Assembly: GCA_018240405.1 (NCBI GenBank)
Contig: JAFEFW010000003.1
Coordinates: forward strand, 1 to 53,803
Length of the DNA: 53,803 bases
Direction of reading: 5' to 3'
From: Pseudomonadota bacterium
Lineage (GTDB): Bacteria > Pseudomonadota > Alphaproteobacteria > Acetobacterales > Acetobacteraceae
Positions 41,348-51,586 of the stretch are shown piece after piece; the stretch's first letter is position 1, and the number at the start of each line of letters is the position of its first letter. A program made the translations under genes and the position numbers. Under the pieces are notes generated by a model. The model did no database searches and was not told where the DNA came from. It saw only the letters and a program-made list of their open reading frames with translations.

Positions 41348-41688
41348 GGTTCGTAATCTCCTGGCTGGGTAGTCAGGATTGTGCGGCACGGACTGCGGGA
41401 TGGCAAGATTTGCGGCGGGTGCGGGCAGGGCAAGTGCTTGAACACCCGGTGCGTGGACATGCATCGTGCCACTGATTTTGGTGTCGGCTCGGTGCAAAGT
41501 CGGCATGCAACGCGAAGGGGTGACGGGCGCGCAGGCGTCGATCGTTCGGCTGGCGCGTCCGCGCGGACGGCTGGTTTGGCTTTGGCTGGAACCGTCCGCG
41601 GCGAGCCCGTAACCCTTTACTTACTAACCTCGAAAGACCTCGGCACCCTGCCGCCCCGTACAGTCCACTGCATCGGCGTTCGACACGC
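41348..41688. other. Intergenic region with 9-bp inverted repeat, no gene recognised
   Basis: This stretch of 341 bases separates two minus-strand genes. CGCGGACGG at 41562-41570 is repeated inverted at 41592-41600 with a 21-base spacer, and 41557-41568 is itself a 12-base palindrome (GTCCGCGCGGAC). These could terminate the LLM gene transcript or bind a regulator of the amidohydrolase gene. No T tract and no coding signal were seen. Confidence 0.45.
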
Positions 41689-42876
41689 CTACCAGGCTTC
41701 CCGTCCCTTTGTCGGGCGCGTCATCGCCGCCTTCTGTTCCGCCTCATGCTTTTCGAACATCTGCCGCGCGGCGGTGGCGCGCTTTTCCGCCAACAGGTCG
41801 CGGTTTTCACTGCACCAGTCGAAGGATTCGATCCGTGGCCGGTTGTCGGCGGAGAAATGCGGCATGACGTAGCGCTGGTAGAGTTCGTAGGAACGCTTCG
41901 TCGCCTCGAAGTCCGCCCAGTTATGCACCTGCTGCAGGAAGACGCCGAAATCGCCCTGCTTGTCGTACAGCCGTTGAATCAGGGCGATCGCGTCGTCCGG
42001 CGTGCCGATCACGCCGAACTTGTTCTCGACGAACCATGTCGCCGGATCCTGCCCGGCCGGCACGATGAAGCGCGGCTGGTTGTTGTTCAGGTAGTTCAGG
42101 TAGGGCTCAAAGCCGAACTTCACGTTTTCAAACGCCTGCGCGCGCGTTTCCGCGATGTGCATGGGCCCGACGAGGCGCAGGCGCGACGGGTCCATCGTCC
42201 GTCCGTCCTGTGCAGCAATATCGTTGGCGATCTTCCAGTTCGCCGCGAGTGCATCGTAGCCGAACGGATTGGTGGCCGCGACGCAGATCATGCTGAGATC
42301 GTATTTACCGGCCAACCTGCCGCCGGAGGGCGTTACGGCGCTGACCACCGCGACCTCGGGATACGGCTTCGTATGCGGCAGGATGTGCGCGCGGGCGTTG
42401 ACCAGGGTGTACCACTCGGTCTTCTCGGTGACGATCTCGCCGCGGAACAGCCGCAGGATCACATCCAGCGCCTCGGCCATGCGGTCGCGCTGCGTGTTGG
42501 GATCGATGCCCAGCATCAATGCGTCCGATGCCAGCAGGCCAGGCCCGGCCCCGAACATGACCCGGCCGCGCGTGTGGTGATCGAGCTGGATGATGCGGTT
42601 GGCCGTCATCAGCGGATTGTGATACGGCAAAGAAATGACACCGGTGCCGAAGCGTATCCACTTGGTCCGCTCCGCCGCCACCGCGATGAACAGCTCCGGT
42701 GAGCTGATCAGCTCCCAGCCGGCGGAGTGATGCTCGCCGATCCAGGCTTCGTGGAAGCCGAGCCGGTCGAGCCACTGCATCAGTTCCAGGTCGCGCTCGA
42801 TGCAGGCCGAGGGGTTTTCGTTCATCGGGTGGAACGGCGGCAGAAAAACGCCGTGACGCAGCGGGATGCCTGGCAT
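41689..42876 (-). CDS. LLM-class (luciferase-like) flavin-dependent oxidoreductase
   Basis: A 395-residue TIM-barrel flavoprotein of the bacterial luciferase-like monooxygenase superfamily. It has RDLELMQWLDRLGFHEAWIGEHHSAGWELISSPELFIA near the N-terminus, the typical W-x-GEHH motif, then TGVISLPYHNPLMTANRIIQLDHHTRGRVMFGAGPGL. The C-terminal GTPDDAIALIQRLYDKQGDFGVFLQ is the usual end of the barrel. It probably oxygenates an organic substrate using reduced FMN from a partner reductase. Related limonene, alkane or F420-dependent enzymes share the fold, so the substrate and cofactor are open. Confidence 0.93.
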   Translation of the reverse strand: MPGIPLRHGVFLPPFHPMNENPSACIERDLELMQWLDRLGFHEAWIGEHHSAGWELISSPELFIAVAAERTKWIRFGTGVISLPYHNPLMTANRIIQLDHHTRGRVMFGAGPGLLASDALMLGIDPNTQRDRMAEALDVILRLFRGEIVTEKTEWYTLVNARAHILPHTKPYPEVAVVSAVTPSGGRLAGKYDLSMICVAATNPFGYDALAANWKIANDIAAQDGRTMDPSRLRLVGPMHIAETRAQAFENVKFGFEPYLNYLNNNQPRFIVPAGQDPATWFVENKFGVIGTPDDAIALIQRLYDKQGDFGVFLQQVHNWADFEATKRSYELYQRYVMPHFSADNRPRIESFDWCSENRDLLAEKRATAARQMFEKHEAEQKAAMTRPTKGREAW

Positions 42877-43035
42877 GGTTACCTCCGGGTTGCGCCCAGG
42901 GTAGCGCCGGACGTCCGGTCAGGCCAGTCACGCACAGAGAGCGACAGGAGTCTTGATCCTGGCAGTGTAACCTCGGGCGCTACGCCCGGAGCGGATCTCA
43001 CCAGGGCTGTCGCCGCCGGGTCGGCCGTCGAGTAA

Positions 43036-45756
43036 CTACTCGGCGGCGCGCTTTGGTGCCGCTGCCTTCTTCGCCGCCGCCTTCTTGCCGGCTGCCTTCT
43101 TCGGCGCCGCCTTCTTGGCAGCCGCTTTTTTCGGAGCAGCCGCCTTCTGGGATGCAGGCTCCTTGCGCGGCGCTGCCTTCTTTGCAGCCGAAGCCGCAGC
43201 CTTGGCCGGCGCTTTACCCTTGCGGCCGGCAGCGCCGCGCGGCTTCAGCGTCTTGCCCTTCTCCGCCAGCAGCGCCACCGCCTCATCCAGCGTCACGTCG
43301 TCCATCTGCACGCCACGCGGCAGATTGGCCACCGTCTTACCCCACTGCACGTACGGGCCAAACCGGCCCTTACGCACCGTCACCGCCTCCTTGTCGCCCG
43401 GATGCGCGCCCAGGCTCCGCACGCTCGCCAGCTTCTTCGCCAGCAGATCCACCGCCCGGTTGATGCCGATCGACAGCACGTCGTCATCGCGGTCGAGGGA
43501 CCCGAACACCGCACCCATGCGCACGAACGGGCCAAAGCGGCCGATGCCGACCTCGATCTTCTCCTGCGTCTCCGGATGTATACCGACCAGGCGCGGCAAC
43601 GACAGCAGGCCCAGCGCCTGCTCCAGCGTCAACTGGTCACCGTCCATGCCGCGCGGCAGCGATGTGCGCTTGGGCCGGACCTTCTTGTCCTCGGGGTCGG
43701 CCTCGCCCTGCTGAACATAGAGCCCGTAGGGGCCACGGCGGACGGTGATCTGCTCGCCGGTTTCCGGGTGCTCGCCCAGAACGCGCATGCCGTCCTTCAG
43801 CGTCTCACTGCTATCGTCGCTGCCGAGATCGATGGCCAGCCGTCGCGTGTACTGGCACTGCGGGTAGTTGGAGCAACCGATAAAGCTGCCATAGCGCCCC
43901 AGCTTCAACCCCAGCCGCCCGGTGCCGCAGGCGACGCATAGCCGCGGGTCAGAGCCGTCCTCACGTGCCGGGAAGAAGTGCGGCCCGAGGTCCTCGTCCA
44001 GGGCCGAGATGACGTCGCTGATCTTCAGATCCCGCGTCTGCTCCACCGCCTTGGAAAACTCGTCCCAGAAGGCATGCATGACGCTGCGCCAGTTCAACTG
44101 GCCCGCCGAGATGTCGTCCAGCTTCTCTTCCAGCGCCGCGGTGAAGCCGGTGTTGACGTAGTGCTCGAAGAAGCTGACCAGGAACGCGGTCACCAGCCGT
44201 CCCCGGTCCTCCGGGATGAAGCGCCGCTTGTCCAGCCGGACATACTTGCGGTCCTGCAGCACCGACAGGATGGAGGCGTAGGTGGAGGGGCGGCCGATGC
44301 CGAGTTCCTCCATCTTCTTCACCAGGCTGGCCTCGGAGTAGCGCGGCGGCGGCTGGGTGAAGTGCTGCGTGGCGTCGACCTTGATGCGCTTCAGCGGGTC
44401 ACGCTCCGCCATCGGCGGCAGCATGCGGTTCTCATCGTCGTCCGCCGCGCCTTCCGGCTTGTCGTCGGTGTCTTCGCGATACAGCTTCAGGAACCCGTCG
44501 AAGGCAACGATGGAGCCGGTGGCCCGCAGCTTGATCCCTTTGCCGTCCGTGACCTCGACGCTGACCTGGTCCAGCTCCGCCGACTGCATCTGCGAGGCGA
44601 CGGCGCGTTTCCAGATCAGTTCGTAAAGACGCCGCTGCTCAGGCGACAGATAGCGGCCGACCTCATCCGGCGTGCGCGCAACATCGGTCGGACGGATCGC
44701 CTCATGGGCTTCCTGCGCGTTCTTGGCGCGCGAGGTGTATTCCCGCGGCGCGCCCGGCAGATAGCGTTCGCCGAACGCGTCCTTCACATGGTCGCGGATG
44801 GAGAAGATCGCCTCGCGGGCCATCTGCACGCCATCGGTCCGCATATAGGTGATCAGGCCGGTGGTCTCACCGCCGATATCCACCCCCTCGTAAAGCTGCT
44901 GCGCCAGGCGCATCGTCTGTTGCGCACCGAAGCCCAGCTTGCGCGAGGCTTCCTGCTGCAGGGTAGACGTGGTGAAGGGCGGCGGCGGGTTGCGCTTGAC
45001 GCGCTTGCGCTCGACGGAGCCGACATGGAACGTAGCGGCCTCGACCGCAGCCTTTGCCTCCATCGCAGTCGGCGCGTTATTCAGGTCGAACTGATCCAGC
45101 CGCTTGCCGAGCAGGTGGGTCAGGCGGGCCGTGAACGGCGCGCCGGCGGGGGTCAGGAAGTCAGCCTCGACGGTCCAGTATTCGCGCGGCTTGAAGACCT
45201 CGATCTCCGCCTCGCGCTCACAGATCAGGCGCAGCGCGACCGACTGCACGCGGCCGGCACTGCGGCTGCCGGGCAGCTTGCGCCACAGCACCGGCGACAG
45301 GGTGAAGCCAACCAGATAGTCCAGCGCCCGGCGGGCGAGGTACGCCTCGATCAGAGGCTGGTCCAGGTCGCGCGGGTGCGCCATCGCCTGGCGGATGGCG
45401 TTGCGGGTGATCTCATTAAAGGTAATGCGGCGAACCTCGACGCCGCGCAGCGCATTCTTCTCCGCCAGCATGTTCTGCACATGCCAGGAGATCGCCTCGC
45501 CTTCGCGGTCCGGGTCGGTGGCCAGGTACAGCGTCTTGGCGCCCTTCAGCGCCTTGGCGATGGCGGAGACCTGCTTGTCACCCCGGGAGTCCGCCTCCCA
45601 GTCCATGGCAAAATCTTCGTCCGGGCGGACGCTGCCATCCTTTGGCGGCAGGTCGCGGACATGTCCGAAACTCGCCAGAACCGTATAACCGCCACCCAGG
45701 TAGCGGTTGATGGTTTTCGCTTTTGCTGGCGATTCAACGACGACAACGTCAGACAT
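43036..45756 (-). CDS. topA: DNA topoisomerase I
   Basis: A 906-residue type IA topoisomerase that relaxes negative supercoils. The Toprim domain has Glu9 (VVVESPAKAK) and the Asp81-x-Asp83-x-Glu85 acidic triad in LATDPDREGE. The catalytic tyrosine is Tyr304 in GLITYMRTDG. A four-cysteine zinc ribbon is seen in CVACGTGRLGLKLGRYGSFIGCSNYPQC, followed by several Topo-C repeat domains (GRFGPFVRMG, GRFGPYVQWG). The last 65 or so residues are a Lys/Ala-rich histone-like tail, encoded by near-repetitive DNA at 43045-43240. It is the last gene of the plsY-dprA-topA run; the gap after dprA is 26 bases. Confidence 0.97.
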   Translation of the reverse strand: MSDVVVVESPAKAKTINRYLGGGYTVLASFGHVRDLPPKDGSVRPDEDFAMDWEADSRGDKQVSAIAKALKGAKTLYLATDPDREGEAISWHVQNMLAEKNALRGVEVRRITFNEITRNAIRQAMAHPRDLDQPLIEAYLARRALDYLVGFTLSPVLWRKLPGSRSAGRVQSVALRLICEREAEIEVFKPREYWTVEADFLTPAGAPFTARLTHLLGKRLDQFDLNNAPTAMEAKAAVEAATFHVGSVERKRVKRNPPPPFTTSTLQQEASRKLGFGAQQTMRLAQQLYEGVDIGGETTGLITYMRTDGVQMAREAIFSIRDHVKDAFGERYLPGAPREYTSRAKNAQEAHEAIRPTDVARTPDEVGRYLSPEQRRLYELIWKRAVASQMQSAELDQVSVEVTDGKGIKLRATGSIVAFDGFLKLYREDTDDKPEGAADDDENRMLPPMAERDPLKRIKVDATQHFTQPPPRYSEASLVKKMEELGIGRPSTYASILSVLQDRKYVRLDKRRFIPEDRGRLVTAFLVSFFEHYVNTGFTAALEEKLDDISAGQLNWRSVMHAFWDEFSKAVEQTRDLKISDVISALDEDLGPHFFPAREDGSDPRLCVACGTGRLGLKLGRYGSFIGCSNYPQCQYTRRLAIDLGSDDSSETLKDGMRVLGEHPETGEQITVRRGPYGLYVQQGEADPEDKKVRPKRTSLPRGMDGDQLTLEQALGLLSLPRLVGIHPETQEKIEVGIGRFGPFVRMGAVFGSLDRDDDVLSIGINRAVDLLAKKLASVRSLGAHPGDKEAVTVRKGRFGPYVQWGKTVANLPRGVQMDDVTLDEAVALLAEKGKTLKPRGAAGRKGKAPAKAAASAAKKAAPRKEPASQKAAAPKKAAAKKAAPKKAAGKKAAAKKAAAPKRAAE

Positions 45757-45782
45757 AAGCCGGGTGCGATATCCTGTTCATG

Positions 45783-46886
45783 TCAGGCCGACAAGAGCGC
45801 GACCCGGTTCCCTGGCAGCATCTCTATACGGCCTGCCAGTTCCAATTCCAGCAGAACCGCCATAGCAGCAGCGTGCGGCAAGTGGCAGCGGCGGACCAGA
45901 TCGTCAATGGTCGTGCTGTCCGCGGACAGCAGCGCCAGCACCGAAACAGCCGGATTTGCGGCGAATTCGGCCGGTTGCGGCACGACCTCCGGCACCTCAG
46001 CCAGCGCCAGGCGCGGCTTCAGCGGCACCGGCGCGGCCGGCAGATTCTCCAGAATGTCGGCGGCGCATTCCACCAGAATGGCACCCTGCCGGATCAGGTC
46101 ATTACCGCCGCGTGCCCGCGGATCCAGCGGCGAGCCGGGCACGGCAAACACCTCACGGCCGGCCTCCTGCGCCAGGCGGGCGGTAATCAAGCTACCGGAG
46201 CGCTGCGCCGCCTCCACCACGACCACCCCCAGCGAAAGGCCGGCGATGATGCGATTGCGCCGGGGAAAATGGCGTGCTTGCGGGGTGGTGCCGGCCGGCG
46301 CCTCGGTGACTACCAGACCGGTGGCGGCAATGCGCTGTTGCAGGTCGGCATTCTCCGGCGGATACGGCTGGTCCAGGCCCCCGGCGATGACTGCGACGGT
46401 GCGGCCGGTAGTCATGGCGCCGCGATGCGCGGCTGTGTCGATGCCACGCGCCATGCCGGAGGCGACGGGAATCGTCACGGCCAGTTCGGCCGCCAGCGTC
46501 TCCGCCATGCGCTGGCCGTTGGCCGAGGCGTTGCGTCCCCCGACGACGGCCACGCAGCCAGCCTGCACCAGGGCCGGGTCGCCCGCGATAGCCAGACAGG
46601 GCGGCGCGTCCTCGGTCAGCGCCAGCAACGGCGGGTAGTCGGCATCGCCTAGGAATACCAAGCGCCCCCCGGCCTTGCGGGTAGCCGCGATCTCCCGGGC
46701 CGCCTCCTCGGCCGCTGGAATGCTGGGGGGACGGTCGCGCCCCCCAGCCCTGGCAAGCAGCGGCACTGCCTGCAGCGCCTCCGCCACCGTGCGATAGCGT
46801 TCCATCAGGCGCCGGTAGGTGATCGGCCCGACACCCTCGGTGCGGATCAGCCGCAGCCGATCGATGATTTCTTGCTGTACGGTCAC
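45783..46886 (-). CDS. dprA: DNA-processing protein DprA (Smf)
   Basis: A 367-residue DprA. It protects incoming single-stranded DNA and loads RecA during natural transformation. The Rossmann core has VAVVGGRNASANGQRMAETLAAEL, VASGMARGIDTAAHRGAM, VIAGGLDQPYPPENADLQQRIAATG and LSLGVVVVEAAQRSGSLITARLAQEAGREVFAVPGSPLDPRARGGNDLIRQGA. There is a winged-helix-like C-terminal domain and an N-terminal helical part. I chose the GTG at 46886 (AGGAGA upstream) over 46964. It lies between plsY and topA on the same strand. Confidence 0.96.
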   Translation of the reverse strand: MTVQQEIIDRLRLIRTEGVGPITYRRLMERYRTVAEALQAVPLLARAGGRDRPPSIPAAEEAAREIAATRKAGGRLVFLGDADYPPLLALTEDAPPCLAIAGDPALVQAGCVAVVGGRNASANGQRMAETLAAELAVTIPVASGMARGIDTAAHRGAMTTGRTVAVIAGGLDQPYPPENADLQQRIAATGLVVTEAPAGTTPQARHFPRRNRIIAGLSLGVVVVEAAQRSGSLITARLAQEAGREVFAVPGSPLDPRARGGNDLIRQGAILVECAADILENLPAAPVPLKPRLALAEVPEVVPQPAEFAANPAVSVLALLSADSTTIDDLVRRCHLPHAAAMAVLLELELAGRIEMLPGNRVALLSA

Positions 46887-47027
46887 GCGCGCTCTCCTGC
46901 GCCATCGGCGGTCATGGCGCCAAAGACGACGCAGCCGCGCTGGTCCTGCCCGCACAGCCAACACCGGAAAGGTAAAAATGCGCTTAACGGTCAGCGGCGC
47001 CCCCTGCCGGGACCGCGTCTAGATCGA

Positions 47028-47639
47028 TCAGGTTGCCTCGACCTTACCCTGGCCGATCCGCGGTTCGGTGCCCGCGAGCAGGCGCCGGATGTTGGCGTGA
47101 TGGCGAATAAACACCAGGAGCGCCACGACAAGCGTGAGTTCGACCAGCGCCAGATCGCCCAGCAGCGCCGCCAGGATCGGGGTGGAGGCGAAGGCGGTCA
47201 GCGCCGCCAGCGAGGAAAACCGGCCGATCTTTGCCACCAGTAACCACGCTACGCAGGCGCCGATACCAACGGGCCAGCTTGCCGCGATCAGCACGCCCAA
47301 GCCTGTGGCAACACCTTTGCCACCCTTGAAACCCAGCCAGACCGGGAACAGATGCCCGATGACGGCAAACAGGCCAGCCACTAATGCGGCCGGCTGCCCA
47401 CCCATGGCTCTGGCGACCAGGACCGCGACAAGGCCCTTCAGCGCGTCCAGCAGCAGCGTTGCCGCGGCCAGCCCTTTCTTGCCGGTCCGCAGGACATTTG
47501 TCGCGCCAATATTGCCCGAGCCCACATTACGAATGTCGCCCAGCCCGGCGGCTTTGGTAAGTAACAGACCAAATGGAATCGAGCCGAGCAGGTAGCCGAG
47601 GGCCGCGAGTGCCAGCAGGGAAAGGGGACCGTCGGTCAT
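47028..47639 (-). CDS. plsY: Acyl-phosphate:glycerol-3-phosphate acyltransferase PlsY
   Basis: A 203-residue inner-membrane acyltransferase that makes lysophosphatidic acid from acyl-phosphate and glycerol 3-phosphate, the first step of phospholipid synthesis with PlsX. Conserved motifs are [12 protein letters not shown] (motif 1), [13 protein letters not shown] (motif 2) and [14 protein letters not shown] (motif 3), with hydrophobic segments between. The ATG at 47639 is preceded by AAGAAGG at good spacing; longer starts at 47654 or 47678 are possible. It is the first gene of the minus-strand run plsY-dprA-topA. Confidence 0.95.
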   Translation of the reverse strand: MTDGPLSLLALAALGYLLGSIPFGLLLTKAAGLGDIRNVGSGNIGATNVLRTGKKGLAAATLLLDALKGLVAVLVARAMGGQPAALVAGLFAVIGHLFPVWLGFKGGKGVATGLGVLIAASWPVGIGACVAWLLVAKIGRFSSLAALTAFASTPILAALLGDLALVELTLVVALLVFIRHHANIRRLLAGTEPRIGQGKVEAT

Positions 47640-48007
47640 GTATGCCTTCTTCATAAAGCGGCCAGAGCGCCCGATCATACATCACTCGGCGCTCGGCGCG
47701 ATGCACGCCGGCACGCGCCAGAACGCCAGTCAGATCGGGTATAGCACTGCAGAGGCCGGGGCTGGAGACGGTGTGACCGCGACGCAAGGAGGTCGGAGCA
47801 CGAGCCGCAAAGCACAGGTATGAATCAGTTTCGCTGTAAGATGGCAGATCGCACGACGTTGCTGCGCCTGCGACGGCTACAGCGGTCAACGGCAGGCTCA
47901 GTGACGATGACGTGATCGATGAAGGTGGACAACGGCCTACTCACACGGATTGCATGAACCTAAGGTAATTTCAATTAATCCCTTGTTGCAGACCAAGGAT
48001 TTTTCGA
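47640..48007. other. Divergent intergenic region between plsY and the receiver gene
   Basis: These 368 bases hold the promoters of both genes. The end near 47950-48007 is markedly AT-rich compared with the surroundings, which suggests the plus-strand promoter of the receiver gene. I cannot define -35/-10 boxes with confidence. No small gene was seen. Confidence 0.5.
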
Positions 48008-48436
48008 ATGGTCAAAGCATTTAAGGAGGCATCCGCGCAGAACGGAGACATTGATACATCTGCCGTCATCCTGGTTGTCGACGATGAAGCCCTGGTACGA
48101 CTAACCGTGACGGAATATCTCCGTGCCAGCGGCTTCGAGATCATTGAAGCTGCCAGTGGCGATGAGGCGGCCATGCTGCTGGCTGGCGGCGTCGCTGTCG
48201 ACCTGGTTTTTTCTGACGTAAGGATGCCGGGCCGGCTCGACGGTTTCGGCTTGGCACGTTGGGTTTACAATCATCGGCCGGACGTTCCGGTGCTGCTGAC
48301 CTCGGGCTACAGTGGCGCCGTCAGTGAGGCTGCGAGCCAGCTCGCACACGTGCCGCTGCTGGCGAAACCGTATCGCTACGATGTGCTACTGGAGCAACTG
48401 GAAAAGATGCTGCGGGATCGATCCAATCGACGGTGA
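48008..48436 (+). CDS. Single-domain response regulator (CheY-like receiver)
   Basis: A 142-residue receiver domain without an output domain. The acidic pocket is Asp25-Asp26 in VILVVDDEALVRL. The phosphoacceptor is Asp70 in DLVFSDVRMPG, the switch Thr98 is in VLLTSGYS and Lys120 is in LLAKPYR. The SDVRMPG and GFEIIEAASGDEA segments are typical of receiver proteins associated with hybrid or HWE-type histidine kinases in alphaproteobacteria. No kinase gene is adjacent, so its partner is elsewhere. A divergent promoter region shared with plsY lies upstream. Confidence 0.92.
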   Translation: MVKAFKEASAQNGDIDTSAVILVVDDEALVRLTVTEYLRASGFEIIEAASGDEAAMLLAGGVAVDLVFSDVRMPGRLDGFGLARWVYNHRPDVPVLLTSGYSGAVSEAASQLAHVPLLAKPYRYDVLLEQLEKMLRDRSNRR

Positions 48437-48729
48437 AAGTCGCATAGATGGAGTTCGTGCGATCCCAAGATCTTGCAATCGTCATTGCCAGACACTCCGG
48501 AATTACGCTCGTACGTAAACTTCCGCGCCGGTTCCGGCACTGTCATTCCATTCTTGTCATGGCGGCTGCATATTCCGTACGGTAACATAAGCGCGGTCGT
48601 CGCCCTACGCATGGCGGTCGGCACATTGCCAGACCATGACGTTTTCGAACCAGATAAGCGCTCGATCCAGGAGTGGCGCCCAAGTGCGGCCTTATCATAG
48701 CCGAACCCGGAATGGTCGGCTGTCCGTCC

Positions 48730-50400
48730 TTAGAACAACCCTTCGATTTCGCCGGCATCCGTCAAATGGATCGTTTCCGCCGCAGGCACACGCGGCAGGC
48801 CCGGCATGGTCATGATGTCACCGCAGATCGCCACGACGAAACCGGCACCGGCGGACAGGCGCACTTCACGCACCGGCAGCACATGATCTACCGGGGCGCC
48901 CAGCGCCGTCGGATCGGCGGAGAAGCTGTACTGCGTCTTGGCGACGCAGATCGGCACATTGCCGTAACCTGCCTCCTCAAAGCCCTGCAGCCGCCGAGCC
49001 ACCGAGTCCGGTAACGAAATGTCCTTGGCGCGGTAGATTTCCCGGGCGATCGTGCGCAGCTTGTCCGCCAGCTTCATGTCCAGCGGATACAGCGGTGCGT
49101 AGCGGGCCGTCCGCGCCTCGATCCGCTGCATCACGGCGCGCGCCAGCGCCTCCGCCCCCTCGCCGCCGTGCGCCCAGTGCGTGCAGGAGATCGCTTCGGT
49201 GCCCGATGCCGCCATCGCCTCACGGATCGCGCCGAACTCGGCGTCGGTGTCCGAGTTGAAATGATTGACCGCCACCACCACGGGCAGCCCGAACTTCTGC
49301 AGGTTCTCGACGTGCCGCTGCAAGTTGACGATCCCGCGCTTGACCGCCGCGACGTTCTCGGTGCCGAGTTCGTTCCGCGGCACGCCGCCATGCATCTTCA
49401 GCGCCCGGACTGTGGCAACAACGACCGCGCAGGACGGCGTCAGCCCGGCCATCCGGCACTTGATGTCGAGGAACTTCTCCCCGCCCAGGTCGGCGCCGAA
49501 GCCGGCTTCCGTCACCACCACGTCGGCCAGCTTCAGCCCCAGCCGCGTCGCCATCACCGAGTTGCAGCCGTGCGCGATGTTGGCGAACGGTCCGCCATGC
49601 ACCAGCGCCGGTGAGCCCTCCAGCGTCTGCACCAGGTTGGGCGCGATGGCGTCCTTCAGCAGCACCGACATCGCCCCGTCCGCCTTCAGGTCGGCAGCGG
49701 TGATGTTCTTGCCGTCACGCGTCTGCGCCACGATCATCTTGCCCAGCCGTTCCTGCAGGTCGGCCAGGTTCTTCGACAGGCAGAACACCGCCATCACCTC
49801 GGAGGCAACAGTGATGTCGAACCCATCCTCCCGCGGGAAGCCGTTGGCTACGCCGCCCAGGCTGCCGACGATGCCACGCAGCGAGCGGTCGTTCATGTCC
49901 ATGCAGCGCCGCCAGGAGATGCGGCGCGCATCGATGCCCAGCTTGTTGCCCCAGTAGATGCTGTTGTCGATCATCGCGGCCAGCAGGTTGTTGGCCGAGG
50001 TGATGGCGTGGAAATCACCGGTGAAGTGCAGGTTGATCTGGTCCATCGGCACGACCTGCGCATAGCCGCCGCCGGCCGCCCCGCCCTTCATGCCGAAGCT
50101 CGGTCCCAGGCTGGGCTCACGCAGGCAGATCACCGCGCGCTTGCCGATGCGGTTCAGCGCGTCGCCGAGGCCGACCGTCGTCGTGGTCTTTCCCTCGCCG
50201 GCGGGCGTCGGATTGATGCCTGTCACCAGCACCAGGGCCCCATCCGGTCGCGATTCCTGCTGGGCAACGAAGTCCAGGGCGATCTTGGCCTTGGTGCGGC
50301 CGTATGGCTCCACCGCATCCGGCGGGATCGCCAGCTTGTCGGCGATCTGCTGGATCGGTTGCAGCCGAGCGGCACGGGCAATGGCAAGATCGGGATTCAT
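48730..50400 (-). CDS. fhs: Formate--tetrahydrofolate ligase
   Basis: A 556-residue enzyme that makes 10-formyltetrahydrofolate from formate, THF and ATP, feeding one-carbon metabolism. The P-loop is in [21 protein letters not shown] (residues 62-82). Other landmarks are [83 protein letters not shown] and [12 protein letters not shown], all strongly conserved. Length is typical. It follows a class V aminotransferase gene with a one-base gap on the same strand, suggesting co-transcription, perhaps around glycine/serine-type or C1 metabolism. Confidence 0.97.
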   Translation of the reverse strand: MNPDLAIARAARLQPIQQIADKLAIPPDAVEPYGRTKAKIALDFVAQQESRPDGALVLVTGINPTPAGEGKTTTTVGLGDALNRIGKRAVICLREPSLGPSFGMKGGAAGGGYAQVVPMDQINLHFTGDFHAITSANNLLAAMIDNSIYWGNKLGIDARRISWRRCMDMNDRSLRGIVGSLGGVANGFPREDGFDITVASEVMAVFCLSKNLADLQERLGKMIVAQTRDGKNITAADLKADGAMSVLLKDAIAPNLVQTLEGSPALVHGGPFANIAHGCNSVMATRLGLKLADVVVTEAGFGADLGGEKFLDIKCRMAGLTPSCAVVVATVRALKMHGGVPRNELGTENVAAVKRGIVNLQRHVENLQKFGLPVVVAVNHFNSDTDAEFGAIREAMAASGTEAISCTHWAHGGEGAEALARAVMQRIEARTARYAPLYPLDMKLADKLRTIAREIYRAKDISLPDSVARRLQGFEEAGYGNVPICVAKTQYSFSADPTALGAPVDHVLPVREVRLSAGAGFVVAICGDIMTMPGLPRVPAAETIHLTDAGEIEGLF

Positions 50401-50401
50401 C

Positions 50402-51514
50402 TCAGGCGGCCTTCCTGCGTGTCACGCCGATCTCCTGCAACGCCTGGTGCATCGCCTCAACCGCGCCCGCCATCTCCGCGGGCGTGATCGCGCCGATGCA
50501 GCCGACGCGGAAGGTGGGAACCGGCGTATTGTGAAAATTGCTTATCAGGACGTTACGCCGCTTCAGCGCATCCACAAAGCCCTGCAGGGTCCAGGCCGGG
50601 TCGGCGGGCACATGCACGTTCATGATCACCGGCCCCTGCTGCTCCTCCGGCAGGTATGGCGTCAGGCCGAGACGCTGAATCCCGGCATAGAGCGTGCGCA
50701 TGTTGGCGGTGTAGCGTTCCAGGCGCCGCGGGCGAGTCTCGGCTTCGTAATAATCCAGTGCAACGTCCAGCGCCGCCAGGATCTGCGCCGGCGGAGTGAA
50801 GCGGAAGCTGCCAGGGCCAGCGCGCAGCGCGTGCGCGTAGATGTCCGACAGGTCGAACGACCAACTTCCGGCGTTGCCGCCGCAGGCCTGCAGCCGGTCG
50901 ATGCGCGCCACGGCAAAGCCGGCGCCGGGCAGCGCCTCCAGGCACTTGTTGGTGGTGAAGACAGCGGCGTCCACTTCCGGCATTGCCGAGAGGTCGAGCG
51001 GCAGGGCGCCGAAGGCCGAGACGGAATCGACGATCATCCGCCGGCCGGCCGTTCGGACCACGGCACCGATCGCCACGGCGTCATGGATCACGCCGCTGCC
51101 GGTCTCGGAGTAGACGACGCCGACATGCGACAGCGTCGGGTCCTCGGCCAGCGCACGCGCCACCGCCTGCGGATCGGTAGTTTCGGTTGGCCCGAGTGGT
51201 AGCGGGACCGGGACGCGGCCGGACTCGCGGGCGAGACGGACCATGCGATCGGCATAGGCGCCGGTTGCCGGGATCAGGATGCGGCCGCCCGGCGGCAGGA
51301 AGGTGCGCAGCGCGGCCTCGGTAACGAAATGGCCGCAGCCTTGCAGCGGCAGCGCGGCGTGCTCGTCCGGCCTGCCGCCGGCGACCCGCAGGATACGCTC
51401 CCGCAGGCGGACCAGCACGGCCCTGAAATCATTGTCCCACGGCGCGATGTCCTGGCTCATGGCACGACGGACTTCCGGGCGGGTGGTGACGGGACCGGGG
51501 ATCAGCAGCAACAT
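50402..51514 (-). CDS. phnW: Class V aminotransferase, 2-aminoethylphosphonate--pyruvate transaminase-like
   Basis: A 370-residue PLP enzyme of fold type I. It starts [27 protein letters not shown], a start typical of PhnW and alanine-glyoxylate aminotransferases. Asp163 in VDSVSAFG contacts the pyridine nitrogen, and Lys190 in [15 protein letters not shown] is the PLP lysine. The N-K-C-x-E motif favours the PhnW branch. I chose the ATG at 51514, with the frame extending upstream to 51964 as noise. No phosphonatase gene (phnX) or phosphonate transporter is nearby, so an alternative donor such as alanine or serine with glyoxylate is possible. It is one base from fhs. Confidence 0.85.
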   Translation of the reverse strand: MLLLIPGPVTTRPEVRRAMSQDIAPWDNDFRAVLVRLRERILRVAGGRPDEHAALPLQGCGHFVTEAALRTFLPPGGRILIPATGAYADRMVRLARESGRVPVPLPLGPTETTDPQAVARALAEDPTLSHVGVVYSETGSGVIHDAVAIGAVVRTAGRRMIVDSVSAFGALPLDLSAMPEVDAAVFTTNKCLEALPGAGFAVARIDRLQACGGNAGSWSFDLSDIYAHALRAGPGSFRFTPPAQILAALDVALDYYEAETRPRRLERYTANMRTLYAGIQRLGLTPYLPEEQQGPVIMNVHVPADPAWTLQGFVDALKRRNVLISNFHNTPVPTFRVGCIGAITPAEMAGAVEAMHQALQEIGVTRRKAA

Positions 51515-51586
51515 GTCGGAAAAACTCGCATGGGAGCGGCGAGAAATCCATCCATCCCGGTTCGGGAGGGTGATAGAATCACTGGC

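Noticed and set aside
43978-46638. Plus-strand open frame of 886 codons opposite topA and dprA
   Set aside because: It is the antisense shadow of two certain genes in GC-rich DNA; its translation has no recognisable domain and is Arg/His/Gln-rich.
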